DNA of 64,000 bases. Source: JACCQS01 sp963766765. GTDB taxonomy: Bacteria > Actinomycetota > Actinomycetes > Mycobacteriales > Geodermatophilaceae. The DNA lies in assembly GCA_963766765.1 (NCBI GenBank), contig CAVYBR010000003.1, positions 62,001-126,000 on the forward strand, read 5' to 3'. Below are positions 25,718 through 32,309 of the stretch, in pieces. Positions within the stretch are counted from its first letter, which is position 1. Every line of letters begins with the position of its first letter. A program made the position numbers and the translations under genes. Under the pieces are notes generated by a model, which was not told the origin of the DNA, searched no databases, and saw only the letters and a list, made by a program, of their open reading frames with translations.

Positions 25718-26866
25718 TCACCCCGGGAGCTTGACCAACTCGCCCAGTCGGCTGCGGTGCTGGTCGGGTGTTCCGAGCAGGAGTTCATCGGCCTTCGCGC
25801 GGGCGAGATAGAGGTGTGCCGGGTGCTCCCAGGTCATCCCGATGCCACCGTGCAGCTGGACCATCTCCTCGGCCGCGAAGACTGCGGTCTCCGAGCAGTA
25901 CGAGGCCGCCACGGCGACGAGCGTCCCGATCTCGTCCGGGTCGCCTTCTCTGGCCAGCGCATCTGCGGCGGCAATGGCCGCTGCCCGGGCCAGGCCGGTG
26001 CGGCGCCAGACGTGGGCGACCCGGTGTTTGAGCGCCTGGAAGGAGCCGATCGGGCGGCCGAACTGATGCCGTTCCTTGAGGTAGGCCACGGTCGTGTCCA
26101 GCGACCACTGCGCGATGCCCACCTGCTCGGCGGCCAGCATGGCCGCACCGGTCACCAACGCGGTCGCCACCTCGGCCAGGGCGGAATGACCTCGCACGAT
26201 CAAGTTTCCGGGTGCGTCGGTCAAGTCCAGTGAGCCGATGGGTCGGGTCAGGTCCAACGGCGTGATGGGTGTGACAACGGCAGCCCTGTCGTCCGGCGAG
26301 ACGGCGTAGAGCGCTGGTTCACCTTCGTCCCAGGCCAGCACGATGACCACATCAGCCGCCGCAAGGTCGATGACCGGAGACACCGTGCCGCTCAATGCGC
26401 CACGGACCGCCTGAACCGCCGTGCTGAGCATCCCGCCCGGGATCGTCGTTGCCGAAACACCAAGGGTCGCCGTCACTTCCCCTGCAGCCAGCTGCGCGAG
26501 CAACTCTGCGGCCAGCGGTTTCGCGCGTACGGCGAGCAGAGCCTCGGTCGCCAGCACCGCGCTGCCGAGGAACGGCACCGGTGCGACGAAGGCGCCGAGC
26601 TGTTCAGCGACGACCGCAAGATCCGCGGCGGTACCGCCAGCGCCCCCGAGTTCCTCGGGAATGAGCAGACCGGTGACGCCGAGGTCGCCGAGTCGGCGCC
26701 AGAGCTCCGTGTCGTAGGGCGTGTCCGACTCGACCCTCGCCAGGACCGCTGACCAGGGTGAATGGTCGGCCAGCAGCTGGCGAACCGCCGTACGAAGGGC
26801 CTCCTGGTCCTCGGTCAGCACCAGCTGCCGGGTCGAGTCGGCGCTGCGGGCACTGCCGGGACTCAT
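25718..26866 (-). CDS. Acyl-CoA dehydrogenase, beta-like partner subunit
   Basis: 382 residues. An acyl-CoA dehydrogenase fold with EDQEALRTAVRQLLADHSPW, DLGVTGLLIPEELGGAGGT, HQFGRPIGSFQALKHRVAHV and VQLHGGIGMTWEHPAHLYLA. The middle domain is divergent (ADVVIVLAWDEGEPALYAV). Small, divergent members next to a canonical one commonly form heterotetramers, as in steroid-degrading FadE pairs. It is translated from an ATGA overlap with the next upstream dehydrogenase gene, in line with a two-subunit enzyme. Confidence 0.87.
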   Translation of the reverse strand: MSPGSARSADSTRQLVLTEDQEALRTAVRQLLADHSPWSAVLARVESDTPYDTELWRRLGDLGVTGLLIPEELGGAGGTAADLAVVAEQLGAFVAPVPFLGSAVLATEALLAVRAKPLAAELLAQLAAGEVTATLGVSATTIPGGMLSTAVQAVRGALSGTVSPVIDLAAADVVIVLAWDEGEPALYAVSPDDRAAVVTPITPLDLTRPIGSLDLTDAPGNLIVRGHSALAEVATALVTGAAMLAAEQVGIAQWSLDTTVAYLKERHQFGRPIGSFQALKHRVAHVWRRTGLARAAAIAAADALAREGDPDEIGTLVAVAASYCSETAVFAAEEMVQLHGGIGMTWEHPAHLYLARAKADELLLGTPDQHRSRLGELVKLPG

Positions 26867-28029
26867 CGGGGCAGGTCCTTCCAGGCGCCGGTGTCAGAGC
26901 GCGGCTCGCGAGGGAGCCCGAGCACGCGTTCAGCGATGACATTCAGCAGGATCTCCGACGAACCACCCTCGATAGAGTTGCCCTTGGTCCGCAGGTAGCG
27001 ATGTGTCGCGCCTCCGGCCGCCCAGTTGGACTCGGTGGGTCGGCGCAGCGACCAGTCCTCATGATGCAGCCCTTCGGCTCCGAGCACGTCCAGCTCCAGA
27101 GCCGTCGAATCCTGATTGAGCTGGGCATAGGTGACCTTGGATCCGGAACCGTCCGGCCCGGGACGGCCGGCAAGCAACTGCTGGCGTTGCCGGTCCGTCG
27201 ACAGCCGATAGACCTCGGCATCGACCCAGAGTCGCATCAGCCGGTCGTGCAAGGCGGGGCGGCGCAACTCCGGCCGGGAGCGCCACAGCTCTGCCAGCAC
27301 ACCCACCATTCCCGACTCACGCGCTGCCCCGCCGCTGATGGCCATCCGCTCGCTCATGAGCGTGGCTTGAGCGACCGCCCAACCGTTGCCCTCCTCGCCG
27401 AGGCGAGCCGAGTCCGGGATGATGACGTCGGTGAAGAACACCTCGTTGAATTCGGCCTCCCCCGTGATCTGACGAAGGGGGCGGACTTCGACGCCGGGCG
27501 CGGTCATGTCGGCGATGAAGTACGTGAGTCCCCGATGCTTAGCCACGTCTGGGTCAGTACGCGCCAACAGGATCGCCCATTTGGCAATGTGCGCGAACGA
27601 GGTCCAGACCTTCTGGCCGGCCACGATCCAGTTGTCGCCGTCCCGGACCGCCCTGGTGGCAACGGCGGCAAGATCCGATCCGGCCCCAGGCTCGGAGAAC
27701 AGCTGGCACCAGATGTCCTCACCAGTGAAGATGCGGCGTAGCAACGTGTTCTTCTGCTCGTCGCTGCCGAACTCCAGGATCGTCGGCGCGGCCATTCCGT
27801 ACCCGATCACGTTGTCGGCTTGCGCCGTCGGCGGCGCCCCGAGCCGGGCGAACTCCGCCTCGACAGCGAGCTGGGCGGACCGCGGCAGACCTGAGCCCCC
27901 GAAGCCGGATGGGAAGTGCACCCATGCCAGGCCGGCATCGAAGCGCGCCCCGAGAAAGGTCGGTCGATCGGCCTTGCCGTGTGCGGTCACGAGTTCGCCG
28001 ACCCGCTCAGCGAGTTCAGCGTCCAGCAT
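26863..28029 (-). CDS. Acyl-CoA dehydrogenase, canonical subunit
   Basis: 388 residues from the ATG at 28029, 14 bases inside the upstream hydrolase gene. WCQLFSEPGAGSDLAAVATR (FAD and acyl-CoA site), VWTSFAHIAKWAILLARTD, NEVFFTDVIIPDSARLGEEG and the C-terminal NSIEGGSSEILLNVIAERVLG are typical. The upstream part has WVHFPSGFGGSGLPRSAQ. It oxidises an acyl-CoA at C2-C3 and passes electrons to an electron-transfer flavoprotein. It is probably paired with the product of 25718-26866. Confidence 0.9.
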   Translation of the reverse strand: MLDAELAERVGELVTAHGKADRPTFLGARFDAGLAWVHFPSGFGGSGLPRSAQLAVEAEFARLGAPPTAQADNVIGYGMAAPTILEFGSDEQKNTLLRRIFTGEDIWCQLFSEPGAGSDLAAVATRAVRDGDNWIVAGQKVWTSFAHIAKWAILLARTDPDVAKHRGLTYFIADMTAPGVEVRPLRQITGEAEFNEVFFTDVIIPDSARLGEEGNGWAVAQATLMSERMAISGGAARESGMVGVLAELWRSRPELRRPALHDRLMRLWVDAEVYRLSTDRQRQQLLAGRPGPDGSGSKVTYAQLNQDSTALELDVLGAEGLHHEDWSLRRPTESNWAAGGATHRYLRTKGNSIEGGSSEILLNVIAERVLGLPREPRSDTGAWKDLPR

Positions 28030-29095
28030 CGGGCGTCTCCTCCTCGAGCGCGCGCCACCGTACGACAGGTCCGTCGGGCACCTCGACCACCAACCCCCGA
28101 GCGGCGAGCTCCAGGAGGTGAGCATGCGTTTCGCCGATCGCTGCGCGCCGCATCTGGCCGCCCAGTCCAGCCCAGCCGCGCTTCCACGGCTGGCGGCTGG
28201 CGACGTCGAATGTCGTCAGTCCCGACTCGTTGGTCAGGGTCTCGAGCATTTCGCCGAGTCGCTCCTCGTGATGTGCGAGCAATTCGCTGACGCGTTCCCG
28301 CAGCTTCGCGATCGGCTCCACATGCGCGGGCAGAGCCTGGTCGATGCCGAGCACATCGGTTGCCCGCAGCGAGTCCAAGTAGGCCCCGAGTGGGTTGCTC
28401 AACAGCGAGGTCATCGTGTTGACATTCGGCGAGATCTTGGCCAGGACGTGGTCGCCGGAGAACAGGATCTCCCGGCCGAAGTCGGCGAAGCACACGTGAC
28501 CGTCGGTGTGCCCCGGTGTGTGCAGCGCGGTCAACTCGAAACCCGGCACGTCGTCGACCACGTCGCCGTGGGTCAGGGTGCGGTCCGGCAGTCCGGGCAG
28601 CATCGTTGCGACAGCTAGCTCCTCGATCCCCAACCAGTCCTCGATGTCCTGCGCCGTGGCGCCCATTTCGCGCATCCACCGCGATCCCGCGGCGAAGTTC
28701 CGGTCCGCCTCCCTGCGATCAGCGGCGAGCATGTGCCGATCCGCCGGATGCAGGGCAACCCAGGCTCCGGAGATCTCGCGCAGCCGCGGCGCCAGCCCGT
28801 AATGGTCCGGATGTGCGTGCGTGACGAGCACGCCGCGTACGTCATGCGGCGTCGCGCCCATGGCCGCGAGGCCCGCCACGAGTGCGTTCCACGGCTCATC
28901 GTCGTCCCAGCCGGCATCGATGAGGACCAGCCCGCCCGGAATCTCGAGTGCGTACGGGACGACGAACCGCAGCGAACTCCCGGGCAGTGGCACCGGGAGG
29001 GACCAGATTCCCTGCCCGAGGTCCATCGGCCCGGGAACCGGGATGTGCGCGGGTACGGCAGCCGGCGGTTGGCTCATCGCCGCCATGCATAACAC
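28016..29095 (-). CDS. Metallo-beta-lactamase-fold hydrolase
   Basis: 359 residues. The binuclear metal motif is VTHAHPDHYGLAPRL (HxHxDH), with LHTPGHTDGHVCFADFGRE and ILFSGDHVLAKISPN supplying the other ligands. The C-terminal third is helical (ERVSELLAHHEERLGEML) and resembles LACTB2-like thioesterases or lyases. ATGs at 29086 and 29077 are alternative starts. It heads the minus-strand run with two acyl-CoA dehydrogenases, suggesting acyl-CoA or thioester hydrolysis. Two palindromic repeats lie in the 152-bp divergent promoter region before it. Confidence 0.87.
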   Translation of the reverse strand: MLCMAAMSQPPAAVPAHIPVPGPMDLGQGIWSLPVPLPGSSLRFVVPYALEIPGGLVLIDAGWDDDEPWNALVAGLAAMGATPHDVRGVLVTHAHPDHYGLAPRLREISGAWVALHPADRHMLAADRREADRNFAAGSRWMREMGATAQDIEDWLGIEELAVATMLPGLPDRTLTHGDVVDDVPGFELTALHTPGHTDGHVCFADFGREILFSGDHVLAKISPNVNTMTSLLSNPLGAYLDSLRATDVLGIDQALPAHVEPIAKLRERVSELLAHHEERLGEMLETLTNESGLTTFDVASRQPWKRGWAGLGGQMRRAAIGETHAHLLELAARGLVVEVPDGPVVRWRALEEETPDAGR

Positions 29096-29140
29096 AGGCC
29101 GGGACGGCTGCTCCGGTGATCTTGGGCACCTCGGGGATCG

Positions 29141-29206
29141 GGGACGTTATGCGCATAACGTCCCGACTTCGGGCCTTGATCCGGGACGTTATGCGCATAA
29201 CGTCCC
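29141..29206. repeat. Tandem pair of 24-bp perfect palindromes (copies 1-2)
   Basis: Each copy is GGGACGTTATGC followed directly by its reverse complement (29141-29164 and 29183-29206), starts 42 bp apart, and each is followed by GACTTCGG. It lies between the divergent hydrolase and MFS genes. The same element with the same 42-bp period recurs at 35185-35250. Confidence 0.9.
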
Positions 29207-29247
29207 GACTTCGGTCCGAGTTACCGTCGTTGGGGACAAGACGGTCG

Positions 29248-30531
29248 ATGGATGAGGTGGGTGCGGTGCGTCCGAAGACGGTCGCGCTGCTGACCACCGT
29301 CGCCACCGTCGCGGTCGCGCTCAATCTGCGTCCGGCAGTCGTTGCGGTCTCGCCGCTGTTGGACACGATCCGCGACGAGACCGGCTTGTCCGCGCCGATG
29401 GCCGGCCTGCTGACCACCCTGCCCCTGATCTGCTTCGGAATCTTCTCCCCGGTTGCACCGCGGCTGGCGCGCCGAATCGGCCTGGAGTGGGCGGTCGGTG
29501 CGTCGTTGGTCCTGCTGGTGCTCGGCATCCTGCTCAGGCTGGTGACGCCGGTGACCGCGCTGTATGCCGGGAGCCTCATCGCCGGCGCGGGGATCGCGAT
29601 CGGCAACGTGCTGATGCCGGCCTTCGTCAAGCGCGAGTTCCATGAGCATCCCAGCGGGATCCTCGGTGTCTATACCGCAGCGCTCAACGTCGGCGCGGCA
29701 GCGGCGGCCGGACTGACGGTGCCGATCGGTGCGGCATTGGCGTTGGCCTGGCGCCCGGCCCTCGCATTCTGGGTCGTGCTCGCCGGCCTCGGCTTCGCGC
29801 TGTGGCTGCCGATCTTGCTGCGCGGGAGGCGCCTCGCGGCGGCTCGACCGGAGCTCCGGGCCGCCGACCAGGAACTGGCCGCAGCCGAGGACATCCGCGG
29901 CTTCGTGCTCCTGCGCTCGCCCGTCGCGAGGCAGGTGACCGCCTATCTGGCGCTGCAGAGCTTCCAGTTCTATTCGTACGCGGCCTGGCTGCCGACTCTG
30001 CTGGGAGACGAGGGCATCTCGCCGAACACAGCCGGCTACATGCTGATGGTCACCAACCTCACCGGCGCCGCTGGAGCGCTCATCCTCCCGTCGTTCATCA
30101 AGCGGCTGCGAACCCAGCGGTTGCCGGTCGTCGGCGTGACGTCGTTCTATCTCGTGTCACTGCTCGGGCTGGTTGTCGCGCCGGCGGCTGGTGCGTGGGC
30201 GTGGGTGTGCCTCTACGGCGTCGCGCAAGGGACCGGCTTCTCGCTCGCCCTGACGCTCATGGTCCTGCGGAGCCCGGACACGGCAGTTGCTGCGCGGCTG
30301 TCCGGAGTCGCCCAGCTGATCGGATATCTCGTGGCAGCCACCGGACCGGTGCTGCTCGGTTATGTCCACGACCTGACCGGCGGCTGGGATTGGCCGCTCG
30401 TCGTGCTGCTGGTGCTGCTGGCACCCATGCTCTGGGTCGGCCTCGGGGCGGGCCGCGACGTACTGCTCGGGAGCGCGGAGGATGTCAGCGGTAGCACCCG
30501 AGAGCTCTGGCGATCTGGCTCCATGGGGTGA
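29248..30531 (+). CDS. CynX/NimT-like MFS transporter
   Basis: 427 residues from the ATG at 29248; a GTG at 29263 is possible. About 12 membrane segments. LNLRPAVVAVSPLLDTIRDE and LSAPMAGLLTTLPLICFGIF are typical of the CynX subgroup, as are GIAIGNVLMPAFVKREFHEH and SFQFYSYAAWLPTLLGDEG. A single polypeptide facilitator, moving cyanate, nitroimidazole or other small anions in known members. It is divergent from the hydrolase/acyl-CoA dehydrogenase run and shares with it the palindrome-bearing promoter region. Confidence 0.88.
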   Translation: MDEVGAVRPKTVALLTTVATVAVALNLRPAVVAVSPLLDTIRDETGLSAPMAGLLTTLPLICFGIFSPVAPRLARRIGLEWAVGASLVLLVLGILLRLVTPVTALYAGSLIAGAGIAIGNVLMPAFVKREFHEHPSGILGVYTAALNVGAAAAAGLTVPIGAALALAWRPALAFWVVLAGLGFALWLPILLRGRRLAAARPELRAADQELAAAEDIRGFVLLRSPVARQVTAYLALQSFQFYSYAAWLPTLLGDEGISPNTAGYMLMVTNLTGAAGALILPSFIKRLRTQRLPVVGVTSFYLVSLLGLVVAPAAGAWAWVCLYGVAQGTGFSLALTLMVLRSPDTAVAARLSGVAQLIGYLVAATGPVLLGYVHDLTGGWDWPLVVLLVLLAPMLWVGLGAGRDVLLGSAEDVSGSTRELWRSGSMG

Positions 30532-30571
30532 TGTCGGCGCGTGGCCGCGTCCATAGGCTCGACAATCATGG

Positions 30572-30634
30572 AGTCGGCGGCGCGTAGCCAAAGCGCGGTG
30601 GCGTGCGGCTGGAGGAGACCGGACGCCGCCGACT
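30572..30634. terminator. Long-loop inverted repeat between convergent genes
   Basis: AGTCGGCGGCG (30572-30582) pairs perfectly with CGCCGCCGACT (30624-30634) over 11 bp, with a 41-base interval. It sits between the ends of the MFS gene and the small Cys-Cys gene, so a bidirectional transcription stop is plausible. There is no T-run. The rest of 30532-30661 holds no gene. Confidence 0.4.
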
Positions 30635-30661
30635 GGTCCACGCCGGTCTGGTGCTGACCCG

Positions 30662-30988
30662 TTACCGATGACTGGAAGCGCTGGCCAAACCGCTGAGTCC
30701 GTCCAACACATCAGCGTGTGCGGCGGGCACCTCGATGTCGAGCACGACGTCACCGGCGTCGGCTGTGACCGTGAAGTCGAAGAACGCGCAGCACTCGGTC
30801 TCGCGTCGAGCCAGATCGCGCACTGTGTCGGCCAGGTCTTCGCCGCCGGCAAAGGTCAATCGCAGGTGTCGTGGGCTGCGCCGTTCTCGAGCGCGCAGAA
30901 CCGTGCTGAGCAAGTCCTGGAACTCAGCCTGGCGGATCGGCTGTTCGACGGTCGGCAGCGTGCAGGCATCAGGGACTGGGAATGACAT
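30662..30988 (-). CDS. Small conserved protein with a Cys-Cys motif, MerR-linked
   Basis: 108 residues from the ATG at 30988. The sequence reads SFPVPDACTLPTVEQPIRQA, then HLRLTFAGGEDLADTVRDLA and RETECCAFFDFTVTADAG. The vicinal Cys pair and the upstream Cys could bind a metal. I do not recognise the family. It is divergent from a MerR regulator whose C-terminus is Cys-rich, and each gene has an identical GTACC-TG-GGTAC dyad upstream, so both are probably controlled by that regulator. A role in metal buffering or resistance is inference. Confidence 0.65.
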   Translation of the reverse strand: MSFPVPDACTLPTVEQPIRQAEFQDLLSTVLRARERRSPRHLRLTFAGGEDLADTVRDLARRETECCAFFDFTVTADAGDVVLDIEVPAAHADVLDGLSGLASASSHR

Positions 30989-31032
30989 GCGGGCTCCTTG
31001 GCTGGGCTGGCCTCCTGATCCACGGTAGATCT

Positions 31033-31044
31033 GTACCTGGGTAC
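31033..31044. promoter_or_regulatory. MerR-type dyad before the small Cys-Cys gene
   Basis: GTACCTGGGTAC: 5-bp arms GTACC/GGTAC around a TG centre, 45 bp before the ATG at 30988. Identical to the copy at 31153-31164. Confidence 0.65.
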
Positions 31045-31152
31045 CGATTGCAAACCTGGCAGCACACCTGTTCCGTACGGACCCCACCCGTAGCTTCACC
31101 GGGTTTGCAGCTGATGCAGGTGCAATGCCGCCGGCGCGGCAGCTGGGATCTA

Positions 31153-31164
31153 GTACCTGGGTAC
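31153..31164. promoter_or_regulatory. MerR-type dyad before the merR-like gene
   Basis: A second exact copy of GTACCTGGGTAC, 18 bp before the regulator ATG at 31182, so the transcript would be leaderless or nearly so and the regulator autocontrolled. Confidence 0.65.
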
Positions 31165-31181
31165 AGGGTTACCATCGAGCG

Positions 31182-31616
31182 ATGGATGCAGGACTGCGGG
31201 CCGGCAAGGTCGCGGCGGCGGCGGGCGTCAACCGGCAGACACTGCGCTACTACGAGCGCCGCGGTCTGCTCGCCGTGCCCGACCGCACCCTCGGCGGGCA
31301 TCGGCTGTATCCCCGCGAGACGGTCCAGCTCCTTCGGGTGATCAAGACTGCCCAACGCCTGGGGTTCACGCTGGACGAGGTGGCCGACCTGCTCGCCTCC
31401 GGCGCGCATCGGCACGGCCGTCGAGGCCGGAACGTGGGTCTACACACACAAGTTGAGACGAAACTCGCCGACGTGGAACAGAAGATCGCCGATCTCGGCG
31501 TCATCCGGGACACGTTGAAGTCCGCGGTCGAAGTCGGCTGTGCTGACCTGATGACGTGCGCGGAGAGCCCCTGCTGCCCGATTCCCTTCACCGAACTCGC
31601 CGACGACGACCGCTGA
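31182..31616 (+). CDS. MerR-family metal-responsive regulator
   Basis: 144 residues from the ATG at 31182. Winged helix RAGKVAAAAGVNRQTLRYYE-RRGLL, PDRTLGGHRLYPRETVQLL, a dimerisation coiled coil (LHTQVETKLADVEQKIADLG), and a C-terminal Cys cluster CADLMTCAESPCCPIPF. The Cys positions match mercury/copper-type MerR sensors. It would bind the two GTACC-TG-GGTAC dyads and twist the promoters on metal binding. No transporter or reductase gene is adjacent; the only evident target is the small Cys-Cys protein. Which metal is sensed is unknown. Confidence 0.88.
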   Translation: MDAGLRAGKVAAAAGVNRQTLRYYERRGLLAVPDRTLGGHRLYPRETVQLLRVIKTAQRLGFTLDEVADLLASGAHRHGRRGRNVGLHTQVETKLADVEQKIADLGVIRDTLKSAVEVGCADLMTCAESPCCPIPFTELADDDR

Positions 31617-31688
31617 CTGCACCACACTCGCGGCCGACCATTGCCGACGTACGGGCCGGACAGCACGACCATCTGTACGATCCCGGCC

Positions 31689-32267
31689 GTGTCCTGTGCG
31701 CAACGGGTTGTCGTCGCGTTCGTCGCAATCCTCGTGCTAGTCCCCGGTTGCGGCTCCGCGTCGGACCAGACCGAAAGCAACTCATCCAGCAACTCCTCGG
31801 CGAGCCCGCCCGAGGTGGCCATCGATCCTGAGTTGGTCGGCGAGTGGCAGCGATTTCAGCAGTGCCAAGAACTGGTCGATGCCCTCACGGCGGTAGGGCT
31901 CGAGAGTGCCGTGCTGGAGAGCGTCGCAGGCGACGGCTGGATCCCCGGTGTTTCGAACCCAGCTCAGATTCAGGACCCAACTCATCCCTGCGTGGGTGCG
32001 GTGGGCAGGAATCACTCGCACTTCTTCACTGCCGACGGCGAGTTCGGCTCGCGCGACGCCAACGGTCAACAGGTGGATGACGATCAGTACAAGATCATCG
32101 GCGAAGGCACCATGGAGATCGGCGCCGTGACCTTTCACTACACGATCACGGACAACGACACGATCGCCTTCGACCCGGTCATCCCCGACTGCGCACCAAC
32201 GTGCTTCGAGGCACAGTGGAGCGTGGCCGTCGCGTATCCCGGCCACACGTGGACCCGAGTCAGTTGA
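31689..32267 (+). CDS. Predicted lipoprotein of unknown function
   Basis: 192 residues from a GTG at 31689. The hydrophobic stretch VVVAFVAILVLVPGC ends in a lipobox (VPGC), followed by a Ser/Asn-rich linker (SSSNSSASPPEVA), so a membrane-anchored extracellular protein is expected. The mature part has LVGEWQRFQQCQELVDAL, DPTHPCVGAVGRNHSHFF and IGAVTFHYTITDNDTIAFD, reminiscent of lipocalin-like or DUF-type secreted actinobacterial proteins. Four cysteines could form two disulfides. Not assigned to a family. Confidence 0.7.
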   Translation: MSCAQRVVVAFVAILVLVPGCGSASDQTESNSSSNSSASPPEVAIDPELVGEWQRFQQCQELVDALTAVGLESAVLESVAGDGWIPGVSNPAQIQDPTHPCVGAVGRNHSHFFTADGEFGSRDANGQQVDDDQYKIIGEGTMEIGAVTFHYTITDNDTIAFDPVIPDCAPTCFEAQWSVAVAYPGHTWTRVS

Positions 32268-32309
32268 CCAGTTAGTTCGGGCGGCTGGCGATGAGGCCAT
32301 GCTGGACCG

